This document shows positions 34,357 through 46,654 of a DNA stretch of 64,000 nucleotides, piece after piece; position 1 is the first letter of the stretch; each line of letters opens with the position of its first letter. Below the pieces are notes generated by a model. It ran no database searches. It was given only the letters and a program-made list of their open reading frames with translations, and was not told where the DNA came from. The stretch is from Micropterus salmoides (taxonomy: Eukaryota > Chordata > Actinopteri > Centrarchiformes > Centrarchidae): assembly GCF_014851395.1 (NCBI RefSeq), contig NW_024041150.1, forward strand, positions 52,061,779 through 52,125,778. Reading direction: 5' to 3'. The position numbers and the translations under genes were made by a program.

Positions 34357-34399
34357 CCTCTGCACTCACTGCTATAACACGTGGATCAAATAAACAACA

Positions 34400-37300
34400 G
34401 TTGTATTAAGATTCAGGATTGATGTTGAGGAAAAGTGTGTTTTTGCAATAACGAAACTGAAAGAATTTGTCATTCATTTCGTGTTTGTGTCGAATATTTC
34501 TTGAAAACGAGACATCCCGAAAAATGAATATATTATTCTATGAAAATACTGATATTCATCGTAAAGAAAAGCCTATATATGTCATCCTCTTTATCTTAGC
34601 CTACATGAAAAATATTACATTCTCAAATACAACATTTCAACATAAACATATTGAAGCATTATATAGTCTGAAAATGTAAAAACAGTTAGAATGTATAAAG
34701 AATTAAGTATTTTTCTTCTTTGTTGCTTGTTGCATGATCCTCCTGTGTAGCTGTGCCATGTTCTATTCGGTTGTTTAATGTAGGCTATTTTCTTTTGGCT
34801 GAAGATTTTCGGGTGAGAGGAAAACGATTCAATAAAAACAACAGTCTATCTTGTCTATCAGACTAGATAATTTTATTATTCAACACAATATAACCTTTGG
34901 GCTACGTTGTTAACCAAATGGTGATATGAAATGTTAGTGTAGTTTCCTACATGTTGACCAGTGAAGTCACACAGAACTCACATTTGAAAGAAAGGTGCAG
35001 CAAAGGCGTTACACACCTTCGACAAGCCAGCATCGGTGCTGACTCGGCATTTGAGGGTTTAACAACCCACTACCACTCCGCCCTCAGTAGTTTCGGATGG
35101 CAGGACGTGAATATCAGGGACACAAAAACTCAACTTACACATTCTAGCACAGCAGAATATCACACAGGAACACAGGAAGAGGCTGAACTCTTTTACACTG
35201 AGTTCACTTGAAATTAGTTTCCCAACAACTTAAACATGAAAAGTGATCCACACTACACACAACTCTTTTTCTTCTCTGTGGTGTATGAGGAGCTGCTGTA
35301 ACAGCTGTGGGATCAATAAAGTTTATCTTCTCTGTGGTGTATGAGGAGCCGCTGTAACAGCTGTGGGATCAATAAAGTTTATCTTCTCTGTGGTCCATGC
35401 TGACTTCTGTTGTTGTGAGCGAGTGGAGAGTTTAGAAAAAGTGAACTCAGGATACAGAAATATGTAAAAGCAGCTGTAAACATGTTATGCTGAGAATAAG
35501 GTCGATGTTAGTGTGAAAAAGGAGTGCTCTGGTTTCCATGGAAACCTTCTCAAAGCCACGTCCCTTCAGCCTTCAAGGACAGACTGAGCAGAGCTGACTG
35601 TTGACTTACTAACTGAGCTGTGGGACGAACGGTCTGCCTTCTTATATGAATCACTACATGTTCATTATGACATCATCACCTTTACTTTGATGAAGAAAGA
35701 CTTTGGAAACAAACTCCTGCTCTGGCTCTCATCTGGCTTCCACCAGCACTTGTTTATTTACACATGGACAGAAGCCTCCCACAGCCAATCAGTTCAGGGT
35801 GACATGTCATGTGACCACCAGAGAGCCTCTGTCTGCTTTCATATCAAAGCCCGGCGCTGGGAGACCTGGAAAGTAGCTCCCAGTTCTTGTCAGGAAATTA
35901 AAGCTCACGCACAGAAACTATGTCTGTTCTTTCCAAACCTGCTGAAACACATGAGATCAACTCAACGTTACAGAAGCCGTCCACACATGAGCGAGCTCAG
36001 CTTTCACATCTGTACATGTATCCACAGATGTTGTAGCTGCTGCTGGGAAACCTCTGAACATGAACACATATATCTCTGCATCAAGTCTCTATGTTGTTCT
36101 GCTGTCACAACATGATGGTTCATGTTCACAGGTCTCCAGTCTGTCCCAGGGTCCATAAAAAGAGGAAGACGTCCCCCTTAAGAACCCTGTCTGTTTACAG
36201 AGTAGAGCATTAAATGTAGTCGTTGTGTCCAAAACAAGAAGCTGAAGGAGTCGTAGACGGATTGACCAGAGACTCACTCAGTGTTTCACTGGATCACCTG
36301 AAGAGACCGGCGCAGGTGGGTTTGACATCTGTGTGAAAACAACAAGAGATGCATCAGGTGCTGCGAGGAGACGAGTTATGGATCATTTTGAGAAGCATGA
36401 ATATTCTCTGAGGAGGAAAACTGTAAATACAACCTCCAACGTACAGAAAGCGTTTCTCCACTCAGCATCATGAAAACGGATCTAAAGCTGTGAGACTGAT
36501 GGATTCAGCAGGCAGAAACACTTTGGTTACAGCGCCCCCATGTGGCAGAGTGGGGCCATATTTTCTACATGTGTAATGACTGAGGAGAAAAAAAAGTTTG
36601 ATGTGTCTAAGATTTATCACTCCATGGTAAATGAGGAGACGTCAACAACAACAAGTCAAACAGAACAACAACAGGAGTTTGGTCCTTCAGCTTTAAACCT
36701 GTGCTTTTATTTCATCTTCCCGTCGACCGGGCCGCATTTGTCCGCTCTGCTTTGACTGGTTATAAAACAGGAAGTATAAATTATCACCCAATTCTGTCTC
36801 ACAGCTTTTTAGCCAAGATATTCTCAAGTCACAACTGCCTGAAGCTCTTTTATTCACTGAACACAGAGAGCAAAATATTTTATTTACAAACATGAAGACG
36901 AAAGACAAAGACGAAATGCAGTTTAAATCCTTTTTATTTCTTTATTGTTTCATTATTGAACTGATGAAAAGTTGGACTGACTTCAGTGTTTAATGACATA
37001 AATCTCTGTCAGCTGTTTGTGTCTCTGACATTAAAATGTTTTCTTGAACAGAAAAAGCTTGTGTTTCCTGACGGCTTCAGTCATTTAGAGATTGATAAAG
37101 AAGTTTAGTTCTTGTGCAGATAATCAACAGGACTGAAGGTTCAGCTTTCTGTCTGTCAGTCTGAGACAGAAACTGGACCAACAGCTCTGACAAACATGAG
37201 GAAGCTGAAGCTCCTCCTCTTTCCTCAGAAGAGATCTGTGGTGATCTGGACTCATTCCAGAGAGCTGCTTTAACAAAGTCTGAACCTGAACTCTGAGCTG

Positions 37301-37795
37301 ACAAACTCACAGTTTCACTTCACAACAGCTGATCACAATCACTTCATCCACTCTGAGGATTAAAGTGAAAAACCATCATCAGTGGACGGAGAGACAGAGT
37401 CTGGCCCAGCTGCCTTCTGTCTCCTGAACAGTCTGTGAACGTCCCCCTCCAGGACGGACAGAGGTGTCCAGGTGGTGGGTGAGGAGGAGGGGCCTAACAG
37501 CAGCATGCTAGCTGCTAGCAGGTGTGTTAGCAGTTAGCTCAGCAGCCACACCTGTCTGTCACAATAATGTTTGTGTGAAAGCTGCTCAGCCTGTTTCTTC
37601 ACATTCCAGCAGCTGCTTCAGTGGAAACAGTTTAAAGTGAAACTCCAGTTTTCTCCTCACAGAGTCAGCAGATTATCAGGAGGAGGAAAGGGACAGCTGG
37701 CTGTGAACTGATGTCCTCACTGTGTTTCTGAAGACTTCCTTTAGTGAGGAGCAGATTAAAGAGGACTTTGTGCTTGTTGGAGTTTCTACAGGAAG
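34400..37795. other. Intergenic stretch upstream of the V-set locus
   Basis: No gene is supported. It holds a 56-bp tandem repeat at 35,271-35,393. A 142-codon frame at 35,687-36,115 shows no domain and looks like chance. The last 350 bases before 37,796 are the probable promoter and 5' UTR of the V-set gene. Confidence 0.45.
35271..35393 (+). repeat. 56-bp tandem repeat, 2.2 copies
   Basis: Unit 35,271-35,326 is repeated at 35,327-35,382 with a single C/T difference, and a third partial unit follows. Each unit carries GGGATCAATAAAGTTTATC, which contains AATAAA. Confidence 0.9.
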
Positions 37796-39844
37796 ATGAA
37801 GATGTTTGTGGTGTTTGTGATCCTCGTGCACGGTAAGATAACCTTCCTCCCTCTGATCTGATCATCCCCTCAGTCCAACGTCACCTCTTTAATCTGGTTT
37901 CTTTCATCTTCATCAGTCTGTTTCAGCTCCATGACGATGTTTTCTTCAAATAACAACATGAGCAACGTATTAAAGGCAGCATGTTTTAAAGAGGTGTTAT
38001 TCTCATTTGCTGGTTCAAAATCCTATTTAGGGTTGTGCCAGAAAAGGTTTAAATAAATAAAAAAATACATCATATATTTTGTCATACTGCACATTGCTGC
38101 AGCTCCTCTTTTCACCCTGTGCTGAAGGCTTCGCTTTAGCTATGGAGTGATACATTTTGTCTCCAAATGATCTTTGTTGTGAGTTGCACATGTGCAGTTC
38201 CTAGTTAAGAACTACAAGCATATCAGAAGCAGAGAAGGGCGGGTCAGTGAGAAGGCAGTAAACAGATTCGATTCAGCTGCATGTTGTCGACAAGCTTTGC
38301 AACATGGACTGGAGCAAAAGTTTCAGAGTGGTGAGTTATTAATCTGCAACAAAAGTAGCTTTCATCCATAAAGTTTTAACTGAGTTTTGTCTATAAAATC
38401 ACAGTGACAACTTTATGTCCACTGACTGCCTGGAGGGTAGCTAGTGTTTGGAAGGGAGAGGAGAGGTGGGTGATTCAGCTCACTGTTTTTCCACCGGTGT
38501 TTTTGAGGGCGTGTCGGAGTAGCAGCTTGGCGAGTGTTATATGAGGCACATTGTGCTTTGATCCCTGTGACGTCACAGGGATGAAAGGGAAGCAGCTGTA
38601 CTACAAACAAGCTGTTTTCAGGCAGTTCAGAGCAGAGTTTTATGTGGGAGATGGGAAATCCCTTTGGGCTTTTTCACTTTGCAAACCTGTTACATGCAAA
38701 AAAAAAGATATATAACTCAAGAAAGGAGAGGGAAAAAGCCAACAAGAATAATACCACCTCTTTAATGTTTCTTTAAATCCTCATGAATGTAGAAGACGGT
38801 CCAGTCAGACTGTCCTCAGGTCTTCAGGATTATATCCCTGTAGGTTGCTCACAGTCTTCTAGGTTATATCACCAACAGTAACACTGATCCTCTGCTGACA
38901 GCAGCATCACATGTGGATCATCTGTCTCATCTGTATGAAGTGTCTCCACGTGTCCATCAGTCCTGTCTTTTCCCTGAGTATTATGGACTCCCTCTGAAGA
39001 CGTGATGGAGAGATGGAAGGAAGAGATGTGAGGAAAGAGGAGTTCAGACAGTGAACACACTCATTTTAACACCATGTTGAGTCAGAAAACAGAGTCCATC
39101 TAAACAGTGAGAGCAACATGACAGCTGAGGTGCTTCTGTTATTTGTCAGCTGCTGCTGGTTTTAAACTGTGCTGATGTGGTTTCACAGCAGCTGATCAGC
39201 TGCAGCGTCCAATCACAGACAAGACCAGGTTGGTTTCTGGGTCACCTGAGGATCCAGAAGGAATAAGACATGAAATAAGGCTGTTGTGATCGAACCTCTG
39301 TCTGTGTGACCTCACAGTTTCCCAGCATGCCTCAGCTGTGGAGCTGTATGAGGGGGAGGAGTTTGTCCTGCTGCCCTGTGAGTTTACCACCTTTGACCTG
39401 AAAGAACCCACAGTGGTGTGGAGCCGCTTCAATCTCGATCCTCCAACCGTCCACCAGCGTCAGCAGGAAGGTGATGAACTTAAAGACCAAAACCAGCTTT
39501 ACAGCGGCCGAACATCCATGATGACTGACGCTCTGGAAACTGGAGACCTCAGCCTCAAGCTGACAAAACTCCAGCTCTCTGACAGCGGCAGCTACACCTG
39601 CACCATCAGATGGTTAGGACGACAACGGAGAGTGAGAGAGATACAGCTGCAGGTCAAAGGTCAGCAACAAACCCTAACAGCTGCTGTAGATACAGGTCAG
39701 AGGTCATGTTCTTGATGATTCTGGTTCCCACAGAACGATTTCCATCCTGGGCCAAAGTTCTCCTGGTTCTCCTGGTTCTCCTGGTTGCTGGTCTTGTTGC
39801 TGCTGGGGGTCTTTTGGTACATTTCCGGCAGTATTTCATGTCAG
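37796..39844 (+). CDS. Immunoglobulin V-set transmembrane protein, exons 1-3
   Basis: Probably a cell-surface receptor of a fish V-set (butyrophilin/B7-like or related) family. Exon 1 (37,796-37,832) codes the signal peptide MKMFVVFVILVH and has donor G|GTAAGA. Exon 2 (39,318-39,659) is a V domain: Cys in FVLLPCEFTT, Trp in TVVWSRF, and the DSGSYTCTIRW second Cys motif, ending QLQVKG. Exon 3 (39,734-39,844) codes SWAKVLLVLLVLLVAGLVAA, then GGLLVHFRQYFMS, a transmembrane helix without charged residues. All introns are phase 1, as usual for this superfamily. Later exons are not certain: a donor GTATGT follows exon 3, and read-through would add tail residues to 40,134. The V2/V3 units downstream may belong to the same gene. 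Confidence 0.82.
38035..38745 (+). repeat. Interspersed repeat in V-set intron 1
   Basis: The segment GGGAAATCCCTTTGGGC, then TTTTTCACTTTGCAAACCTG and AAAAAGATATATAACTCAAG, together with the first part AGGGTTGTGCCAGAAAAGG, resembles a non-coding repeat frequent in percomorph genomes. The limits are approximate and the class unknown. Confidence 0.45.
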
Positions 39845-40079
39845 GTATGTCACTACTGCTACACTTCCAGCATATGAAGGTATTATTGGAGCAGAACAGC
39901 TGGACACCTGTGACAGGGGAACCTGTAGATGTAGAAAATAGTCCTATATGTGTTTCAGTGATACTGAAGTCACAGAGAAACAAAAAGTTTTTCTCTCTCT
40001 ACAAACACAACAACTGCTCTTCTCAAGTTCTTCACTGCAGCTGCACAAATCCTATTCTACGAATCCCAAATGAAGAAAC

Positions 40080-40960
40080 CAGAGATGGAAAGAGACCAAA
40101 ATATTCTACTGAAGTAAAAGTACGTTTTCTTTGATGAAGTTTTACTTGAACTTTTACTTAAGTACAAACAAAGTTACTGGTATAAAAATCTACAAAGTAG
40201 CTCATTTAAAATTAAGCAAAAGTTACTTAGTTAATTTTTAACCTCCTAAAAGAATTTATTTATACTTAATTAAATTGCAGTCTTTTGCAATTTCATAAGG
40301 GAATAAAGCCGTATTACGTTTTCTATTTTAGTTTGTTTGACAGATACTTTGCCAAAACAATGTGAGAGACCTTTTATGTTGTTATGAGAAGTTTTTGCTT
40401 CATGATGAAACAGATCAGACTCTGTTGGGCCGCCCTGGACAGTATATGAAGTCATGTCCCTATTTACATTCAAACAGGTGGTCATTTTAACGGGACTTCA
40501 GGCGTTAGCATAATTTCTTTTTTATTAACGTAGGCCTTAGCATTATTAACTACTTACCAGCAGGTTGCTAGTGCCAACAAACATTAGTGATGTCATGCAC
40601 CGATGTCTTTTTGGCTAATTTGAGAAAAGCCTCTTACCAAACTATGGAAATGTATTTTACCAGCTACCTGTGGTCCAAGCAGGGTGTGAACTACAGGGGA
40701 GCTCGGCTCCTCTTAATAAGACACCACATGCTGTTGTTGCCATTAGTTTCTATTTTTCTGTATCATCATGCAACATGTGTCTCATTTTACACATGATGCA
40801 TGATGATACAGCAGCAGGAGTCAAAGTCAATCTGTCTTTTAAACACACTGTGTGGATGGTAGATGACGGTTCAGATCAGGGTTTTCCAAAAACATCATCA
40901 AGTGCCTTGAAAATAATCAAGGTCAGCAGCGGTCAGAGCTAATCTCACTGACAAACAATC
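40080..40960 (+). mobile_element. Non-autonomous hAT-like element, copy 2
   Basis: It begins AGAGATGGAAAGAGACC and carries the same TACTTAAGTACAA motifs and interior as the copy at 3630-4522 (GATGTCATGCACCGATG, TTTTTGGCTAATTTGAG, GGGAGCTCGGCTCCTC). The right end is less well preserved than in copy 1. Confidence 0.6.
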
Positions 40961-41796
40961 TGCATTTCCTGTGACTCCTTCATAATAAAAGTCAAATGGT
41001 CTTTCTGTCACAGTGCAAAAACTTGAGGACTCAAAGGCAGACTCGGTATAGTTCGAAGGGGTAACAAAAGGGTTTTATTGATAGGTCCAACAGGGCAATA
41101 TGGAGAGCACGGAGGTGGTGAGTAAGTCCAGGTAAGATACGTGCAGAGCAGGGTGTGGCGTTCAGCAGGGTTCCTGGAGGTTGGGTCATCCTGGGCACAG
41201 AGAAAAATAGGTTAATCCAGGGAGAGACAGAAATTACTGGGAATCTTACAGGAGAAGATTGTCAGCCTTGATGCATGTACCACATGTGGTTAACTGACGA
41301 TCTGGCGAAGAATGTGAGGAGGACTGGGGTTGAAATACTACAGGAGCTTGATTTGTGGAATGAGAACCAGGTGCGCCGCTGGAGCCAGAGGGTGTAGCCA
41401 CGCCCAGACAGACACAGACAGGGAGGACAGACAGAAAACACAGGGAAGGGGGGAACAAAAGAACACAAGGTAGTGGGGAGATTCTGTAGCACCACAACAC
41501 TTTCAGCAGTTAGATGCTTTTAATGTGAAGCTGCAGCAGCAGGAAATGTTAATTTATACATTATACATGTTAACTTAATACTACAGTTTTTCACTTGGTA
41601 ATACTGCAGATATTTAAATAGTGCAGTACTTTGATCAGTGGGCCACAGGCTCAGTCTCCACTGTGTTACCTCATTAGACGATAGACAGTGACTGAACAGA
41701 CATTTATTTAATGAAAACCTTCAGATTCTAACTTTAATAAAGATTTGATTGAGTCCCTCTGACAATAATACTCAGTGATTTAATAAACAGTCAGTT
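40961..41796. other. Stretch between the V-set units, no exon seen
   Basis: It contains a repeat-like segment with long A/G-rich sequence at 41,020-41,500 and a short repeat (41,507-41,610) that also occurs at 60,878-60,980 (GTGAAGCT.CAGC.GCAGGAAATGTT). No coding motif was found. Confidence 0.45.
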
Positions 41797-41917
41797 GTGC
41801 TGTTGATTGTAGAGACACCAAAGACAACACTGTCTCTGTTAGATGGAACAATGGGACATATTTCAGAGTTCCTGCTGCTGTCTGTACAGCTGATGTTGTG
41901 CTTTGTTGTCCTCTCAG

Positions 41918-42985
41918 TCTACCAGGTGGAGGTGGATTCAGGGGTGGAGTCTGTCCTGCTGCCCTGCAAAACCACAGTTCACCTGCCTGAAGACGTCACA
42001 GTGGAGTGGACGAACAGTTACAACGAGAAGGTCCACGTTTATCAGAACGGCTCTGAGAAACCTGAAGAACAGTACCTGTTTTACAGAGGCCGAACAGAGA
42101 TGAAGAGAAACCTGCAGAGACCTGGAGACCTCAGTCTGACCCTGAAATACCTCACAAACTACGACAGAGAAACCTACACCTGCACCGTCTACAGCAGGGA
42201 GAGAGACATCCTGATGAAGAAACAAGTGGAGCTCTGGGTCAAAGGTCAGTGCTGCAGATACATGTCAGAGCCACTTATTGAACATGAAGCTCTGATCACT
42301 GATCAGTTCTTTAAAGTCCACAGAGATTATTAACATTTCACATTCACAATGTATCAATGAAAAGAGGAAATGACATCATAACAGGAAACAAGAATAATCC
42401 AGGAGATCATTTTCATGGATGGAAAGAATGAGATCAATAAGTTATTGATTTCCAGTATTGATCAAGAAGAAAGTGGAAGGAAGGAGCTGAAAGAAACCAA
42501 ATATGTTGTTGTCCTCTCAGACTGTCAGGTGGAGGTGGAGGAGGGGGCGGAGTCTGTCCTGCTGCCCTACAAGACCACAGAGAACCTGCCTGAGGACACT
42601 AAAGTGGAGTGGATCCGCTTTGAACCCATAAAGACGGTCCACGTGTATCAGGACAGCTCTGACCAGCCTGACCAGCAGGACCAGGTTTACAGAGACCGAA
42701 CAGAGATGAAGGAAGACCTGCTGAGAACTGGAGACCTCAGTCTGACCCTGAAATCCCCCACAGACAGAGACGGAGGACGATACTGGTGCAGAGTCTACAA
42801 CAAGGAGGGAAACATCCTGAGATGGAAAACAGTTCGTCTCAGGGTCAAAGGTCAGTATGCAGACTGAGGTCAGAATCTCTGTGTTTGTCTCTGTCTGACT
42901 GTCCTCTGTCTCCTCTGCAGAGAGAAGCAGGAACAGAAGCAGCTCCGCTGATCCAACTCCTCTGATGGCCGATCAATCTGTTTGA
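41918..42985 (+). CDS. Two further V-set domains and a terminal exon
   Basis: Exon 41,918-42,244 codes V2 (VESVLLPCKTT, VTVEWTNSY, DRETYTCTVY). Exon 42,521-42,850 codes V3 (AESVLLPYKTT, KVEWIRFEP, DGGRYWCRVY). Both end in VKG and have phase-1 borders with acceptors sharing TTGTTGTCCTCTCAG. A last exon 42,921-42,985 codes ERSRNRSSSADPTPLMADQS and a final V, then TGA. V2 and V3 are clearly duplicates. V3 has Tyr (TAC, 42,568-42,570) in place of the first disulfide Cys. No membrane segment follows, so the unit alone would be secreted. V2 could have its own signal (ATG at 41,851, MGHISEFLLLSVQLMLCFVV) if the acceptor is not used. It may be part of the gene at 37,796 or a neighbouring gene. Confidence 0.72.
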
Positions 42986-43644
42986 TCTTTGATCATTGAT
43001 CCGATCTGACTCTGGATCAGAGAGAAAATGGAGGTGAAGCAGCTGATGGAGGACGGATGAAGACAGGAGGACGCTTTGTCAGCTTCCTCTTCACTCTGAC
43101 TCCTCCTACTGACTCTCACACACAGTCTACACACTCACTATTGATTCCTGCTGATCAGTGATGTCAGAGTGAGGTCAGCGTGATGTCACATGTTGATCCG
43201 CTCTGGGATCTGGACTAAGCTGGTAAACTATGAACAGAGACAAACGGCTGCTGGTATTAAAACATTTGGTTTCTGACTCGGGACCACTTAGAAAGTGAGT
43301 CACCAAATCCATCATGTTTGTCGGCACACCATAAAAGGTTTGTTGATCCGACATGAAAATATAACTGAGTTTAAGAATGGTCAGAGAGGAGATGATGAAA
43401 TAGTGATATGCAGGTAGACGCCGTATACCCACTAGGAAAGGTCAAGGATTTCTGTATTCCCACTTAAATTGCGAGAGGACACGTAACAACATGGTCTGTG
43501 ACTTTCACACTTAGAATTATAAATTGACCTCATCTGTGTTTTGAAGCTCTGACTTTTGGGGCTCCCGTGGCCTGTGACCGGGATCTGACGACGGCTGCTA
43601 AACAACAACACAGCTGCCTGATGGTCACTCGGCCCAGGTTTAAA

Positions 43645-43928
43645 AATTAATTCATGTGAATCAATGAAGGAGAAATTAATCAAAAGCAAACTCAAACTAC
43701 ACTCTTTTGGTGTTTTGGTAAGCCGGGCCCTGAAGCTCCTGACGCAGGCTGCAGCAGATGACAGGAACGTCAGAGTGACAAAAACTAGGCGGCAAAGAAA
43801 ACGAGCACTATTATGTCGTAAGAGTAGCTGGTGAGTGACAGTAGCATGTGTTATCATTAATGTAACTAGAACAGCAGGGGATTGTTGGTGTACTGAAATG
43901 CATCTAGGACCAGTGAACTTAACTAACG

Positions 43929-43935
<7 letters not shown>
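43645..43935 (-). repeat. Interspersed repeat Y, copy 1
   Basis: Its reverse complement aligns with 59,695-59,990: AACGTTA.TTAAGTT, TTAATGATAACA, GTCATCTGCTGCAGC, TTACCAAAACAC.AAAAGAG, GTGTAGTTTGAGTTTGCTT. The open frame seen across it (43,432-43,857, minus) is explained by the repeat. Confidence 0.7.

Positions 43936-43973
<38 letters not shown>
43932..43973. repeat. GT dinucleotide microsatellite
   Basis: About 20 perfect GT units at the edge of repeat Y. Confidence 0.95.
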
Positions 43974-43976
<3 letters not shown>

Positions 43977-45039
43977 AGTAGTAGGTCCTGCATGCTTTCT
44001 CTTGTATTTAAGCTGATACACTACACAGCCTTTGACAATGGTGTTGTAAGAAGTGTGTTCATATTTTGTAATAAATCAGTTTTGCTGATAGAACTGCGCA
44101 AATGTTCATTATTACTGAGTTATTACTGCTACTGAGAAGCCTCAGCTTTCCATTATTGAAAATGTTGTACCTGTAGAGTAGAAAGGAAACCTTTTTGGAA
44201 ATGACAGGGCCCCCTCCTGTTAAGGGACAGGAGGAACCCTTTAAACCCTTGATTTATACATTTGTGTGTTGTGAACTCTGATTTCCCCGAACAGGAACAA
44301 TTACAAAGAGGTGAATGTTGTACTAAAGTGAATGAATTTTATTACAAAGTATATTGTTAAAATCCCAACGATGTGGGACATTCTACCAGAAACGTACATA
44401 CAAAATGTCTAAAACTGACTAGATAGTTGATTTCCTTGAGTTGTTCTGTAAAGGAACATGTCATTCATTAGGGACTCAGATGTTGTTTTCTTTATTAAAA
44501 ATACTTTTGAAAACTGGAAAACAACTGTTTTGTTAACCGTTTCAAGAAAACTTTTTCTAAACTAAACTGAATAACTACTCAGTCTGAATTGAAAATGTGT
44601 TTGGTCTCAGTTGTCTTTTTTTTTATGAATTTGGTCATTATTTTATGTCATTGTCTGAACATAACTGTATTAGTCTAATGTTATCAACATTAAAATCATA
44701 ATAAGAAATTAAAATAGGAATTTTTACCAATAATTAATTAAAGAACACAAACATTGTCCTGCATGTCAGTGACACATTCGCTTTTTTCTATTCAGCAGGC
44801 ACTCTGGCATGTTTGAGACTGCGAAAGAAGTACAACCATGAGAGGAAATTTCTTACCTGGAAGGAAGTCTGGCAGAGCAGATGGCTGGTGAGCAGTTCAG
44901 GCAGTGTGTTTCCCATGCCTGCGCTACATCACGGCTGGGGACACTCATGCCCTGTGTGTCTTGTCTGGGGATGCGGGCCCACCTGTCTCCTGCGCGCGTC
45001 GAGTCCATTTTGTCCACAGTAGCCAGAGTGCAACGAGGC

Positions 45040-45648
45040 TGCACCATCACTGTGAAACACTTTCAGAGGTGTTCGTTCCCTGTCAGTATGGAGGAAACCT
45101 TGGTTCCTGTCCCAGGGTCCCGTGTTGGGAGCCATGTCGCCGGATAATTATTTCTACAGATGCCTCACTCACGGGGCGCGGTCATGAACGGCAGCTTTGC
45201 GAGAGGCTCCAGGCAGGAGCATCATTTCTCTTGGCACATAAATTGCCTGGAAATGTTGGCGGTTTTCAGAGCTCTGAGGACATTTCTGCCTGCCCTCCGC
45301 AGTCACCACGTTCTTGTCAGCACCGACAATACAGCAGTGGTGGCCTATTTGAAGGACCAGGGGGGTCTGCGCTCACGCCCATTATGCAAGCTGGCACATC
45401 AGATCCTCCTGTGGTCCCAGCAGAGACTGCTTTCTCTCAGAGCGATGTATATCCCTGGGACTCAGAATCAGGGAGCAGACCTGCTGTCGAGACAGGAGCT
45501 GAGGCCCGGTGAATGCAGACTCCACCCCGAGGTGGTGGAGTTATTGTGCGAAAGGTACGGCCCCACAGACGTGGACCTGTTTTGTCTTTCACCCTTGCCC
45601 CGCCCTGTGGAGACTGTGGGTCTGTCCAGTTCCTTGAGGCGGGCCTGA
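45040..45648 (+). pseudogene. DIRS RT end and RNase H
   Basis: 45,160-45,648 reads AVMNGSFARGSRQEHHFSWH, INCLEMLAVFRAL, HHVLVSTDNTAVVAYLKDQG, GLRSRPLCKLAHQILLWSQQ and MYIPGTQNQGADLLSRQEL, then VDLFCLSPLP, the RNase H domain with its TDNTA and ADLLSR motifs. Just upstream, in other frames, are RT-end remnants (VARVQRGCTITVKHFQR) and the first RNase H Asp (IISTDASLTG). The frame is broken near 45,150. Confidence 0.8.
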
Positions 45649-46590
45649 CGGCGGGAACAGTCGAGACGCTGCTCAGCTCCAGAGTTCCGTCCACAAATAG
45701 GACGTACGGCCTGAATTGGAAGGTGTTTGGCACCTGGTGTAGAGAACGGGTGGTGGACCCAGTTAGCTGCCCAGTGACTATGGTACTGGAGTTCCTCCAG
45801 GACCGTTTCTCTGCTGGCCTTTCCCCGTCCACACTCAAGGTGTATGTGGCTGCCATGGCAGCGTTCTACGCCCCTCTGAGGGATGGGCCTCCGGGGAGGC
45901 TTCCACTGGTCGTGCGCTTTCTCCGTAGCCCGGAGGATGAGAACCATGACTCGTTCCACGGTTCCCACTTGGGACCTGGAAGTGGTTCTCGAAGTGCTGG
46001 CTGAGGCCCCCTTCAAACCCCTGGAGTCGGCTGAGGCCAAGCACCTGACCCTTAAGATGGCCTTTCTCCTTGCTATCACCCCTCTGAGGAGGGTGGGGGA
46101 TCTCCAGGCACTCTCAGTTTCTCCTCGATGCCTGGAGTTCCTGCACCCCTGTTCCTAAGGTTCCGTCCAGGTTCGCAGGGTTTACGGTGCTGCAGGCGTT
46201 TCATCCCCCACCTCATGTGACGGCAGAGGACGGGAGACTCATCTGCTCTGCCCGGTCAGAGAGTATTTACACTCTGAGGTCCTCCTGGTGGAGGAAAGCA
46301 GACCAGTTGCTGGTGTGTTTCCCAAGGCTGGCTCCCCGCATCCAAACACCCGATCAGCAACTGGAACGTTCAGACTGTTTCCCTGGCCTATCAGGCGCGG
46401 GTTACCTTCACCTATGGCCCTAAGGGCGCACTCTACTCAAGGCACGGCGGCCTCTAGGGCCCTCCTCGCAGGAGCTTCGCTCCAGGATTTGTGTGAGGCA
46501 GCTGGCTGGGCCACTCCTCACACTTTCATCCGGTTTTACAGTCTGGACCTTCCTTCGGCACCCGACACCCATGCGCTCTCCTCTTAGTCG
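45620..46590 (+). pseudogene. DIRS tyrosine recombinase, frame broken
   Basis: The N-terminal SAM-like domain is ETLLSSRVPSTNRTYGLNWK, then VFGTWCRERVV and FLQDRFSAGLSPSTLKVYVA (frame 45,513-46,004). The catalytic domain continues in a second frame with LLAITPLRRVGDLQALSVSP (first Arg). A third frame (46,288-46,587) gives RAHSTQGTAASRALLAGASL and FIRFYSLDL with the nucleophilic Tyr (46,537-46,539). The HxxR motif reads HSTQ, so the second catalytic Arg position is lost. At least two frame breaks make it inactive. Confidence 0.78.
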
Positions 46591-46654
46591 TGCCTATGGG
46601 TTACTGCACGCTGGGAGCAGGCGGAGGCTTCGGCGTGGCATAGTGGGTATTCTC

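Larger units (their letters stand above)
42986..44799. other. Intergenic stretch with a repeat and a GT microsatellite
   Basis: The probable 3' UTR of the V-set unit is followed by a repeat at 43,645-43,935 that has an inverted relative at 59,695-59,990. No gene is recognised to the right up to the DIRS-like element. Confidence 0.5.

Noticed and set aside
35687..36115. 142-codon open frame
   Set aside because: No domain or conserved motif, odd composition rich in Cys, His and Ser, and no splice or promoter context.
43432..43857. 141-codon frame on the minus strand
   Set aside because: It overlaps repeat Y, whose other copy at 59.7 kb has a similarly short chance frame.
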